From: REBR01 sp033721915 | GTDB lineage: Bacteria; Pseudomonadota; Gammaproteobacteria; Pseudomonadales; Oleiphilaceae | NCBI GenBank assembly: GCA_033721915.1 | Contig: JAWWAC010000008.1 | Span: 12,145-76,144 of the forward strand | Direction: 5' to 3' | DNA length: 64,000 nucleotides | Shown here: positions 41,772 to 50,558 of the stretch, in pieces | How the letters are laid out: each line of letters begins with the position of its first letter | Numbering within the stretch: the stretch's first letter is position 1 | Made by a program: the position numbers and the translations under genes | The notes under the pieces: generated by a model | Databases searched by the model: none | What the model was told of the DNA's origin: nothing | Seen by the model: only the letters and a program-made list of their open reading frames with translations

Positions 41772-44102
41772 TCACAGCCCCAGGGCGTCCGCCAGCAGGT
41801 CGCTGTCCGCGTCCTCGTCCAGTGGCACCGGATCCCGGGCATTGTCCTCGGTGTTCAGGCACTCGATCTGCGGGTTGACCACGGTGACCGGAGCGGACAC
41901 GGACGGAACACGCTCACCATCTTCCATCTTGCTGGCGAAGAGCATGTATTCCCCGGCGGGCAGCACATTCTGGCTGTCCGGCATGGCCAGCTCCAGGTTG
42001 ACGCCGTTGCGACGCTGGATGGCCAGCTCCACGGCCCGCTGGTCACTGTCCACCACGTGGGTCATGACGGTGCGGCGGATCAGCAGGACCTTGTCCACCT
42101 CCGGATCATCCACCTGCATGCGGAAGTCCAGACCCGGCTCCACGGCTTCCGGTGCCATCAGGATACGGGGGCGGTCATCGCGCATGGCATAGGGGGGCGT
42201 GTAGATCTCGAAGGAGGGGTCACGGCCGTCGTTGGGGGACAGACCCAGATCCTGCAGATCGATGTGGGACAGGTAGGCGGTGTTGATGGGGGCGTGGCCG
42301 CCGATCAGCACCCGGCCGTCGGGCATCAGCACGGCGGTGTTGTGGTAGGTGCGGGGGTTGATGGCCTCGGCCATTTCCGTCCACTGCTCGGTTTCCGGAT
42401 CAAAGCGCTCTGCAGTGCGGATGGGCTCTTCCAGGCCGGGGCCTGCCACACCATCACGGTTGCCGCCGCTGAATACGGTGACACTGCCATCAGGCATCAG
42501 CACATTGGTGCCGTACCAGCGAGGCTGGTTCAGGGGGCCGGTCAGGCGGGACTGGTAATCCACCTGGTCGCCGTCGGTTGTCACCGTATCAATGCGGCTC
42601 TGTGCGACGGGGAAGTAGCCACCGGGGCTGTTGAGCACCGCATAGCTGGGTACGCCACCCGCTGTGAGCAGCTCCACATCCCGGTACACACCGTCTTCAT
42701 CGGGCCTGAGTGGCAGCATGGTGGAGGAGGTGGAGCCTCTCATGCCACTGCCAATGGCCATGCGCAGCTGCTCTTCGCTCACCTCGGCATCACCGAAGGC
42801 TTCCGGCAATGAGCCTGAGTTTTCAATGACGCTTCCGGCCAGTGCCTCCACCTGGCTGTCAGAGAAGTGGGTGATATTCAGTGTGCTGGCCAACTGGTCC
42901 AGTCCCGCCTCGTTGAGTTTCAGTGGCAGGCCGGCGTAGGCGATGTCGTTCCAGCTCTGGGTGTCCGGGTTGTAGCTGGCCGCGATGTTCCACAGTGCCT
43001 GGTCGTAGCCCTGACCGAAGGGATTGAAGGCCTGGCCACCGGCGTTGTAGAACACGTGCCCGTTGGGCAGCAGGTGCATGCGCGGATACAGTGGCAGTGA
43101 GCGGTCGGCGGAGCTGGGGTTCTGGGTCCAGAGGCCGGCACAGGGATCGTAGGTCTCGGTCTGCACCACGTTGCGGCCACTCTGGATCGGATCTTCCGGG
43201 TAGACCGGCTTGATCAGCTTGGTGACACCGCTGGCGACGAAGACATCGCCATTGCCCATGGTCACCAGAGAAGGGTACCAGCGGCCGTAGTTCATGTCCC
43301 CGGTCTGGCGCCAGGTGTTGTTGGAGGCATCAAAGATGCGCGAGCTGACAATGCCTTCCAGCTCCGCCACACCCAGCGGGACATCGTCGTTACCGGGCTC
43401 TGAGTAGTAGTCGGTGCCGCCCACGGCCATGACACTGCCATCGGGCAGGCCGATCACGTCGGAACAGAACAGGGCGCCGTCGTTGCGGCTGTCGTTATCG
43501 GCGTTGTCCAGCATGCCGGCGAAAGGGGTGCCACTGGTGAGGGTGGCGCTGTCGTTGCCGTCGGGGTTGGCGCCGGCCCGCAGTGGGTTGGGCTTTTCCC
43601 AGCTGGGGTTGCCGCTGGCATCCAGTGACAGCACCCGACTCTGGTCATTCACGGAAACCTGACCGAATTCACCCACAATGGAGAATTCGACGTTTTCAGT
43701 GCCTTCCAGTGCGTTGGTGTAGAGCATGCGGTTATCCGCCAGCAAGGCCAGTGTGCCGGCGGCGGGCTTGCACTCCTGGTTGCCTTCGCTGTTGGTGATG
43801 CACTTCTCGTCGGTCTCGATTTCTTCGCCTTCGGAAGTGATGGTGGGTTCTGCAAAAGGCTCGCTGAAATGCCCTTTGGGGTTGATTTCCCCTTCAAAGG
43901 GAATGCCCCTTGAAGCACCGGGAGAGCGGTTGGCGCGACTGGGGTTGTTGGCGATACCGGCCTGCTCTGACTGGGCGGATTGCGCATTGCTGTTTTCAGA
44001 CGCCTCGGAGTTGGCCGTTTCTCCGGTGGGGCAGCCTGTCAGCACCAGGGTGCCTGCGGCGAGGGCAATGCCCAGATACAGTCGGCTCTTGGCAAGAGAC
44101 AT
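41772..44102 (-). CDS. Galactose-oxidase-like copper radical oxidase, lipoprotein, copy 2
   Basis: 776 residues from the ATG at 44102, which follows AGAGGAG by 7 bases; the frame opens 35 codons earlier without signal logic. Lipobox VLTGC, Cys24, then a Ser/Asn-rich linker. Strongly similar to copy 1 from about residue 78 onward, with the same copper ligand set: Cys213, Tyr276, Tyr586-His587, His682. The linker and the segment around 410-450 diverge most. A conserved DEKCITNSEGNQECKPAAG block carries two further cysteines. Expected to oxidise an alcohol or aldehyde in the envelope; substrate unknown. First gene of its operon. Confidence 0.85.
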   Translation of the reverse strand: MSLAKSRLYLGIALAAGTLVLTGCPTGETANSEASENSNAQSAQSEQAGIANNPSRANRSPGASRGIPFEGEINPKGHFSEPFAEPTITSEGEEIETDEKCITNSEGNQECKPAAGTLALLADNRMLYTNALEGTENVEFSIVGEFGQVSVNDQSRVLSLDASGNPSWEKPNPLRAGANPDGNDSATLTSGTPFAGMLDNADNDSRNDGALFCSDVIGLPDGSVMAVGGTDYYSEPGNDDVPLGVAELEGIVSSRIFDASNNTWRQTGDMNYGRWYPSLVTMGNGDVFVASGVTKLIKPVYPEDPIQSGRNVVQTETYDPCAGLWTQNPSSADRSLPLYPRMHLLPNGHVFYNAGGQAFNPFGQGYDQALWNIAASYNPDTQSWNDIAYAGLPLKLNEAGLDQLASTLNITHFSDSQVEALAGSVIENSGSLPEAFGDAEVSEEQLRMAIGSGMRGSTSSTMLPLRPDEDGVYRDVELLTAGGVPSYAVLNSPGGYFPVAQSRIDTVTTDGDQVDYQSRLTGPLNQPRWYGTNVLMPDGSVTVFSGGNRDGVAGPGLEEPIRTAERFDPETEQWTEMAEAINPRTYHNTAVLMPDGRVLIGGHAPINTAYLSHIDLQDLGLSPNDGRDPSFEIYTPPYAMRDDRPRILMAPEAVEPGLDFRMQVDDPEVDKVLLIRRTVMTHVVDSDQRAVELAIQRRNGVNLELAMPDSQNVLPAGEYMLFASKMEDGERVPSVSAPVTVVNPQIECLNTEDNARDPVPLDEDADSDLLADALGL

Positions 44103-44181
44103 GTTTCGCTCCTCTTTCAGTTGTTGTTGTGGATAGCGGCGAGCGGAGTGAGCAAAGTCCGTTTGGCAAAAAAATCGCCTA

Positions 44182-44199
44182 TTGTCGAACAATTCGACA
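44182..44199. promoter_or_regulatory. TTGTCnGACAA-like palindrome upstream of oxidase operon 2
   Basis: TTGTCGAACAA at 44182-44192 (one arm mismatch to the 11-mer) inside a perfect 7-bp inverted repeat TGTCGAA-CAA-TTCGACA at 44183-44199, about 80 bases upstream of the oxidase start. On the minus strand it overlaps a plausible promoter (TTGATG, 17 bases, CAATAG), which suits repression. Confidence 0.62.
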
Positions 44200-44333
44200 C
44201 GCATCAATTACTGACACGATTTCATCTTTGCTTACGTTCCGAAATACTTTGAGATGCAGGTAAAAGCGTGATGGATCAGGGGCAGGAACGGGTGAGGCGG
44301 AAGTTGGGGCCGGGGACAGATGCCGGGGGCGTC

Positions 44334-44573
44334 TCAATCGTTACCAGAGCCCGGTGGGCCCGATGAGGAGGCATCGGCGATCTTTTTCTGGCGCAGCAGT
44401 GTGAACAGACGCACCAGGAAGGCCAGCAGGGTGACGGCCAGGCTGGCCACAAGCACCAGCGTCAGATCCGGCAGCCGGGCGGTGAGGGCGAGTTCCGAGG
44501 CAAGAATCAGCCCGAGGGTGCCGATGCCGATCATGCCTGCCTGTAACAATGCCCGGTAGAATGCCAGAATCAT
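44334..44573 (-). CDS. Small two-helix membrane protein, function unknown
   Basis: 79 residues from the ATG at 44573. Two hydrophobic segments (MIGIGTLGLILASELAL and LVLVASLAVTLLAFLVRLF) are followed by a basic then Ser/Gly-rich tail. GAAGG lies 5 bases before this ATG; a longer in-frame start at 44651 adds a non-hydrophobic leader. It stands alone between oxidase operon 2 and the divergent parC. I do not recognise a family. Confidence 0.5.
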   Translation of the reverse strand: MILAFYRALLQAGMIGIGTLGLILASELALTARLPDLTLVLVASLAVTLLAFLVRLFTLLRQKKIADASSSGPPGSGND

Positions 44574-44833
44574 GGCCTTCGGGGTGTCCTGCCTGCTGGA
44601 GTGTGTCAGAGTCTGCCTGAAGGGTATGTCCGCAGGGGCCCGTGGTGCCATTCGTGAAATCCACTATCGTCTGGCTGTGGCGCGGGTTCGCGGCGGTGAT
44701 GCCTTTCCCCGGTAACGGCACTTTCTATAGTGTGCCGGCCTTCCTATAATGACCCGCACTTTTTGCGGCGCCGCCATGATGGCAGAGGCGGTGCCGGCAC
44801 CGGGTTTTCCACCACAGAATAACAGGGGCTGCT

Positions 44834-47128
44834 ATGGCAGAGTTCGAGACCACCGAGGACGGCTTTGAGCGGGTCGCGCTGCGGGAATACACCGAGAAGG
44901 CGTACCTGGATTACTCCATGTACGTCATTCTGGACCGGGCGCTGCCCAATATCGGCGACGGTCTCAAGCCGGTGCAGCGGCGTATCATCTATGCCATGTC
45001 CGAGCTGGGCCTGAAGGCCAGCGCCAAGTACAAGAAGTCCGCCCGCACCGTGGGTGACGTTCTGGGCAAGTTCCATCCCCATGGGGACAGCGCCTGCTAC
45101 GAGGCCATGGTGCTCATGGCCCAGCCCTTCTCCTACCGCTACCCGCTGGTGGACGGCCAGGGCAACTGGGGCAGCCCGGACGACCCCAAGTCCTTCGCCG
45201 CCATGCGTTACACCGAATCCCGCCTGGCCCGCTTTGCCGAGCTGCTGCTCAGTGAGCTGGGGCAGGGCACAGTGGACTGGGTGCCCAACTTTGACGGCAC
45301 CATGAACGAGCCCTCCACGCTGCCGGCCCGGGTGCCCCATGTGCTGCTCAACGGCACCACCGGCATTGCCGTGGGCATGGCCACGGACATTCCGCCCCAT
45401 AACCTGCGTGAGGTGGTCTCCGCCTGTGTGCATCTGCTGGACAAGCCCGATGCCAGCCTGGCGGATGTGTGTGAGCATATCCAGGGGCCGGACTTCCCCA
45501 CGGAGGCGGAGATCATCTCCTCCCCCCAGGAGATCAACCAGCTCTATGAAACCGGCCGGGGTTCCCTGCGCATGCGGGCCCGCTGGGTGAAGGACGGCGG
45601 TGAGGTGATTGTCACGGACCTGCCCCACCATGTCTCCGGCAACAAGGTGCTGGAGCAGATCGCCGCACAGATGCAGGCCAAGAAGCTGCCCATGGTGGCG
45701 GATCTGCGGGATGAGTCGGACCATGAGAACCCCACCCGGCTGGTGATTGTGCCCCGTTCCAACCGGGTGGACCTGGATGAGCTGATGGTGCATCTGTTTG
45801 CCACCACGGACCTGGAGAAGACCTACCGGGCCAACCTCAACGTGATCGGCAACGACGGCCGCCCGGCGGTGAAGAACCTGCGCACACTGCTCAGTGAGTG
45901 GCTGGATTACCGCCGCAGCACTGTGACCCGCCGTCTCAGGCACCGCCTGGACAAGGTGGAGGCCCGCCTGCATCTGCTGGAAGGCCTGCTGATTGCCTAC
46001 CTCAACCTGGATGAGGTGATCCATATCATCCGCACCGAGGACAAACCCAAGCCCGCGCTGATCGAGCGGTTTGCGCTCACGGCGGATCAGGCCGAGGCCA
46101 TACTGGAGCTGAAGCTGCGCAACCTGGCCAAGCTCGAGGAAATGAAAATCCGTGGCGAGCAGGACGAGCTCAGCGAAGAGCGCAGGGAGCTGCAGCGGGT
46201 GCTGGGCAGTGACGAGCACCTGCGTGAGCTGATCAAGTCCGAACTGATCGCCGACGCGGAAGAGTACGGTGATGACCGGCGCTCTCCCATTGTCCGTCGC
46301 AGCGAGGCCCGTGCCTTCTCACAGGCGGATCTGGTGGCCAACGACCCCATTACCGTGGTGCTCTCGGAGAAGGGCTGGGTGCGCTCCGCCAAGGGCCATG
46401 ACATCGACCCCAGCGGTCTGAACTACAAGGCCGGGGACCGTTATGCCCTGTCGGTGCGTGGTCGCAGCAACCAGCAGGCGCTGTTTCTCGACTCCAGCGG
46501 GCGCAGCTACGCCATACCCGCCCATACACTGCCCTCGGCCCGTGGCCAGGGTGAGCCGCTGACCACCCGCATCAACCCGCAGCCGGGAGTCAGCTTTGCC
46601 GGTGTCCTGATGGGGCGTCCCGAGCAGCGTGTCCTGCTGACCACCAGCGCCGGCTATGGCTTCGTCACCCGACTGGCGGACCTGCACAGCAAAAACCGCA
46701 ACGGCAAGGCCGTCATGACGGTGTCCAAGGGTGGGCGCATACTGCCGCCCAGGCCCATACCCGAGGGGGACGGAGAGGCGCGCTACCTGATGGCCGTCTC
46801 CAACGAGGGACGCATGCTGGTGTTCCCGCTGGAGCAACTGCCTGAGATGGCCAAGGGCAAGGGCAACAAGATCCTGGCCATTCCCTCGGCCCGGGTGCAG
46901 AGCGGTGAGGAGTACCTGGTGGAGGCGGTGAGCTTCTCCCAGTCCGACGAGGTGGTGCTGCACGCCGGCAAGCGGCACCTGAAGCTGCGTTTCTCGGACC
47001 TGGACCATTACCGGGGTGAGCGTGGCCGCCGTGGCCACAAGCTGCCCCGCGGGCTGCAGAGGGTGGACCGCATTGAGGTGATCCCCGCCGCCCCGGAGCC
47101 GTCTCAGGAGCCGGAAAACCATGAGTGA
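44834..47128 (+). CDS. parC: DNA topoisomerase IV subunit A
   Basis: 764 residues. Breakage-reunion domain with active-site Tyr126 in AAMRYTESRL, and the quinolone-region helix HPHGDSACYE carrying Ser86 and Glu90, the drug-sensitive residues at the positions equivalent to E. coli Ser80/Glu84. The C-terminal beta-pinwheel (from about 490) has repeats such as GYGFVTRLADLHSKNRNGKA. Length is usual for ParC (about 750). Pairs with ParE at 32037. Its last 8 bases overlap the serB start, so the two are coupled. Confidence 0.97.
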   Translation: MAEFETTEDGFERVALREYTEKAYLDYSMYVILDRALPNIGDGLKPVQRRIIYAMSELGLKASAKYKKSARTVGDVLGKFHPHGDSACYEAMVLMAQPFSYRYPLVDGQGNWGSPDDPKSFAAMRYTESRLARFAELLLSELGQGTVDWVPNFDGTMNEPSTLPARVPHVLLNGTTGIAVGMATDIPPHNLREVVSACVHLLDKPDASLADVCEHIQGPDFPTEAEIISSPQEINQLYETGRGSLRMRARWVKDGGEVIVTDLPHHVSGNKVLEQIAAQMQAKKLPMVADLRDESDHENPTRLVIVPRSNRVDLDELMVHLFATTDLEKTYRANLNVIGNDGRPAVKNLRTLLSEWLDYRRSTVTRRLRHRLDKVEARLHLLEGLLIAYLNLDEVIHIIRTEDKPKPALIERFALTADQAEAILELKLRNLAKLEEMKIRGEQDELSEERRELQRVLGSDEHLRELIKSELIADAEEYGDDRRSPIVRRSEARAFSQADLVANDPITVVLSEKGWVRSAKGHDIDPSGLNYKAGDRYALSVRGRSNQQALFLDSSGRSYAIPAHTLPSARGQGEPLTTRINPQPGVSFAGVLMGRPEQRVLLTTSAGYGFVTRLADLHSKNRNGKAVMTVSKGGRILPPRPIPEGDGEARYLMAVSNEGRMLVFPLEQLPEMAKGKGNKILAIPSARVQSGEEYLVEAVSFSQSDEVVLHAGKRHLKLRFSDLDHYRGERGRRGHKLPRGLQRVDRIEVIPAAPEPSQEPENHE

Positions 47129-48353
47129 GCTGATACTGATCAACGTCTCCGGCCGTGACAAGCCGGGGCTGACCTCCGAGATCACGGGCATCATGGGGCA
47201 GTTTGGCGTGCGCATCCTGGACATCGGCCAGGCGGTGATCCACGACCACCTGACCTGGGGCATCGTGGCGGAGGTGCCGGACGAGGACAAGGCCCCGGCG
47301 GTGTTCAAGGAACTGCTGTTCCGCATTCACGAACTGGATCTGCAGGTGCGCTTTGAGCCCATTACCCGTGAGTCCTACGAGGAGTGGGTGGCGGGCAAGG
47401 GCCGTGCCCGCTACGTGGTGACACTGATTGCCCGTGACATCACCGCCGAGCAGATTGCCCGGGTGTCGGGCATCACCGCCCGGCACGGTCTGAATATCGA
47501 CAATATCAGCCGCCTGTCCGGGCGCCCTTCACTGGAGGCGGGGCGTAACCGCATTGCCTGCGTGGAATTCTCGGTGCGGGGCACGCCGGAGGACCTGGAG
47601 CAGCTGCGGGCGGATTTTCTGCACATCGCGGCGGATCTGAACGTGGATATCGCCTTCCAGGAGGACAGCATTTTCCGACGCAACCGCCGTCTGGTGGTGT
47701 TCGACATGGACTCCACGCTGATCGAGGCGGAGGTGATCGACGAGCTGGCCCACGAGGCCGGAGTGGGGGATCAGGTGGCCGCCATCACCGAGCGGGCCAT
47801 GCAGGGGGAGCTGGACTTCAGTGACAGCTTCCGCCAGCGCATCGCCCTGCTGCGGGGTCTGGATGAGTCGGTGCTGGAGAAGGTGGCCGAGCGGCTGCGC
47901 CTCACGGAGGGGGCGGAGCGGCTGATTGCCACACTGCGCAGCCTGGGCTATCGCACCGCCATTCTCTCCGGGGGGTTCACCTATTTTGCCCGTCATCTTC
48001 AGCAGCGTCTGGGCATCGACTATGTCTACGCCAATGAGCTGGAGATCCGCGATGGCCGTGTCACTGGCGAGGTGGTGGGTGAGATCGTGGACGGACAGCG
48101 CAAGGCCTCACTGCTGCGGGAAATTGCCGAGCGTGAGCATGTGCGCCAGGAACAGGTGATTGCCGTGGGTGACGGGGCCAATGACCTGCCCATGCTCAGT
48201 CAGGCGGGCCTGGGTGTGGCCTTCCGGGCCAAGCCACTGGTCAAGGAGTCCGCCCGCCACGCCATCTCCACACTGGGGTTGGACGCCATACTCTACCTGA
48301 TCGGGTTCCGTGACAGCGACCAGAGCCTGGAAGACCCCACCGGCGGTCACTGA
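47121..48353 (+). CDS. serB: Phosphoserine phosphatase SerB
   Basis: 410 residues. Two N-terminal ACT-type regulatory domains (about 1-180; VSGRDKPGLTSEITG and YVVTLIARDITAEQ) precede a HAD phosphatase with DMDSTLIEAEVIDELA (nucleophile Asp), LSGGFTYFA and GDGANDLPML. Catalyses the last step of serine synthesis, with ACT domains likely sensing serine. It starts inside the parC end (8-base overlap) and converges with fimX. parC-serB adjacency is as I recall it in Pseudomonas. Confidence 0.95.
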   Translation: MSELILINVSGRDKPGLTSEITGIMGQFGVRILDIGQAVIHDHLTWGIVAEVPDEDKAPAVFKELLFRIHELDLQVRFEPITRESYEEWVAGKGRARYVVTLIARDITAEQIARVSGITARHGLNIDNISRLSGRPSLEAGRNRIACVEFSVRGTPEDLEQLRADFLHIAADLNVDIAFQEDSIFRRNRRLVVFDMDSTLIEAEVIDELAHEAGVGDQVAAITERAMQGELDFSDSFRQRIALLRGLDESVLEKVAERLRLTEGAERLIATLRSLGYRTAILSGGFTYFARHLQQRLGIDYVYANELEIRDGRVTGEVVGEIVDGQRKASLLREIAEREHVRQEQVIAVGDGANDLPMLSQAGLGVAFRAKPLVKESARHAISTLGLDAILYLIGFRDSDQSLEDPTGGH

Positions 48354-48407
48354 AGCCGGTTATCCGGGGCGCTGCGGGCTCTTGTGAGAAGGTTTCTGAA
48401 CCGGGTG

Positions 48408-50498
48408 TCAGCCAGCGTCATTGAAGTCGTAGTTCATGGTGGGCATGGGCGCCTGCAGGTAGTAGCCCTGGATATAGTTCACACCGGTCTGCCAGAGGGT
48501 GGCCAGTACCGCGGCGTTCTCCACCATGGGCACGATTGTCAGCTTGCCCTGCTGATGCAGTGTCTGCACCATCTCCCCCACCGCTTTCCTGGCTTCCTCG
48601 TTTTTCTGGATTTCCTGGGTGTAAGAGCCGTCCAGCTTCACGTAGGTCACCTCAAGGTGCTTGAGGGTGTTGAAGGGGTTGATGGCACCGCCGAAGTGGG
48701 TGATGGCCATGGGGCAGTGCAGTTTCTGCAGTGCCCTTGAGAGCCCTTTCATCTGCTTGAGATAGGTGGTGGCGTCGTTCTCCGAGATCTGGAAGATCAG
48801 CTTGTTGCCGGGAATGCGGGCGGCATTGAGGGCCTTGCGCAGCCACAGGACAAACTCCGGGTCCTGCAGGGTCTGGGCGGTGAGCGTCAGTAACAGCTTG
48901 GTGTCGTGACCCTTCTCCCGGTGGGCGGTGAGCTGGCGTATGGTTTTGAGCACCACCCAGCGGTCCACCTGGGCGGCCATATCCGCCGGGCCGAACGGCG
49001 GCAGGAAGTCGTAGGGGGAGACCTCTTTGCCGTCCTTGTCCAGCATGCGCACAAAGACCTCGTAATGCTCCTCACCCTCGCCGCGCAGATTGATAATGGG
49101 CTGGAACAACAGGCGGAAGCGGTCCTCCTCCAGTGCCAGTGCAATGGCGTCGGTGATTTCACTGGCGGACTGGCCTTCGTACAGGGCCGGGCGGAAGATG
49201 TGCAGGCCGTTGCCCTGCTCGTGCCCGGACTGCTCACGCACCTGGTCCGCGGCACTGTGGGCCCGCCCCAGCAGGTCCATGGCCTTGGGGGCGTTGTCGG
49301 TAATGGGGGCGATGCCGATGCTGACGGTCACCTGAACGGTACGGCCTGCGGCCTCAAACAGGTGGTCGGCGATCTTCTGGCGAATGGCCTCGCAGCTGAC
49401 TTTCAGGGTCTCAGGGCCGTGTGCCGGGTCGAGCAGGGCAAAGGCATCGTCACTGAGCCGGGCCAGAATCACCCCCTTGTCCACCTTATCCCTGAGGATT
49501 CCGGCAATATCGCTGATGATCATGTCAGCACCGGGAATGCCCACCTGGGTCTTGGCCGCCAGCAGGTTATCCAGCGCCACAAAGGCCAGTGCCGCCTCGT
49601 GGCCCTTTTCCTGCACCGAGGCAATGCTCTGGTTGAGCTTCTCCAGCAGGTACTGGCGGTTGTAGAGCCCGGTCAGAACGTCTTCGTTGCTGATCTGACG
49701 CAGCTTGGCTTCCAGCTCGGTGTTGTCCTGTTTGGGCAGGACCACGATCTGGGTGCAGGGCTCGCCGTCGTAACTGGCCGGTGAAGCTTCGATCACCACG
49801 TCGGTGGTCTTCTCCTCGGTGTGCTGTATGGCGCACTCCAGACGGGTTCCGTTTTTCTGGTTTTCGGCAAATTCCCGCATGAACTTCTTGAACGGCTCCT
49901 GACTCTCCCGCGTCAGTACATCCAGTATGGGCACGCCAATCAGGTCATCCGCCTCTTCATAGCCGGTCAGTGACAGGTAGCTGTTGTTGCCATAAACATG
50001 CATGCCGTCATTGATGTAGGCAATGGCGTCCTTGGAGCTCTCCAGCAGCAGGCGGCAGCGCTGCTCCGACTCCAGCAGCTTGGCGTTGGCCTGGCGCTGC
50101 CCGCGGCGGGCGGCCAGGTTGCGCATTTCCCGCTCCAGCACCAGACGCAGCAGTGTCTGGTCGGAGAAGGCCAGCACATCCTGTGCGCCCAGTTCCATGG
50201 CCTGAACGCGCCGCTCACGGTCTTCCTGTTCCGTCAGAAGCAGACAGGGAATGTCCTTGTCCAGCCGTCTCACCTGGGTCAGCACCTGGTCCGGCGCCGG
50301 CTCCTGGGGCTTGTCCCGCAGCAGAATCAGGTCCCAGGTGCTGTTGGCCAGTGACTCCAGCAAATCGTCTTCCGAGGTGATCCGGTGTGCTCTTGTGGCA
50401 TGGCCTGCGTTGCGCAATACGCTGACCAGCGCCTCGGCATCATTCTGCGAGGGATCCAGCAGTAGCAGTCGGATGGTATCGCTGTGTCTTCTGGCCAT
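48408..50498 (-). CDS. fimX: FimX-like degenerate GGDEF-EAL protein (type IV pilus, c-di-GMP receptor)
   Basis: 696 residues with a receiver-like domain (1-125, RLLLLDPSQNDAEALVSVLRNAG), PAS (about 140-255), GGDEF (about 265-430) and EAL (about 445-690). Both catalytic signatures are degenerate: SDDAF replaces GGDEF in ILARLSDDAFALL, and EVF replaces EAL in HYEVFVRML. This is the FimX pattern: the protein binds c-di-GMP at its EAL domain without turnover and localises to the pole to drive type IV pilus assembly. Length (FimX about 691) and the neighbours serB and fimW match Pseudomonas. Inner membrane-associated role is inferred. Confidence 0.87.
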   Translation of the reverse strand: MARRHSDTIRLLLLDPSQNDAEALVSVLRNAGHATRAHRITSEDDLLESLANSTWDLILLRDKPQEPAPDQVLTQVRRLDKDIPCLLLTEQEDRERRVQAMELGAQDVLAFSDQTLLRLVLEREMRNLAARRGQRQANAKLLESEQRCRLLLESSKDAIAYINDGMHVYGNNSYLSLTGYEEADDLIGVPILDVLTRESQEPFKKFMREFAENQKNGTRLECAIQHTEEKTTDVVIEASPASYDGEPCTQIVVLPKQDNTELEAKLRQISNEDVLTGLYNRQYLLEKLNQSIASVQEKGHEAALAFVALDNLLAAKTQVGIPGADMIISDIAGILRDKVDKGVILARLSDDAFALLDPAHGPETLKVSCEAIRQKIADHLFEAAGRTVQVTVSIGIAPITDNAPKAMDLLGRAHSAADQVREQSGHEQGNGLHIFRPALYEGQSASEITDAIALALEEDRFRLLFQPIINLRGEGEEHYEVFVRMLDKDGKEVSPYDFLPPFGPADMAAQVDRWVVLKTIRQLTAHREKGHDTKLLLTLTAQTLQDPEFVLWLRKALNAARIPGNKLIFQISENDATTYLKQMKGLSRALQKLHCPMAITHFGGAINPFNTLKHLEVTYVKLDGSYTQEIQKNEEARKAVGEMVQTLHQQGKLTIVPMVENAAVLATLWQTGVNYIQGYYLQAPMPTMNYDFNDAG

Positions 50499-50558
50499 AA
50501 CTGGCGCAATGCTCCTGAGCGTTCAATCAAGAGAGGCCGTTAAGCCTCGATGGCAAGC

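Noticed and set aside
38501..44102. Plain kelch-repeat proteins without catalytic function
   Set aside because: All galactose-oxidase copper ligands, including the Cys and radical Tyr, are conserved in both copies, which a structural kelch protein would not need.
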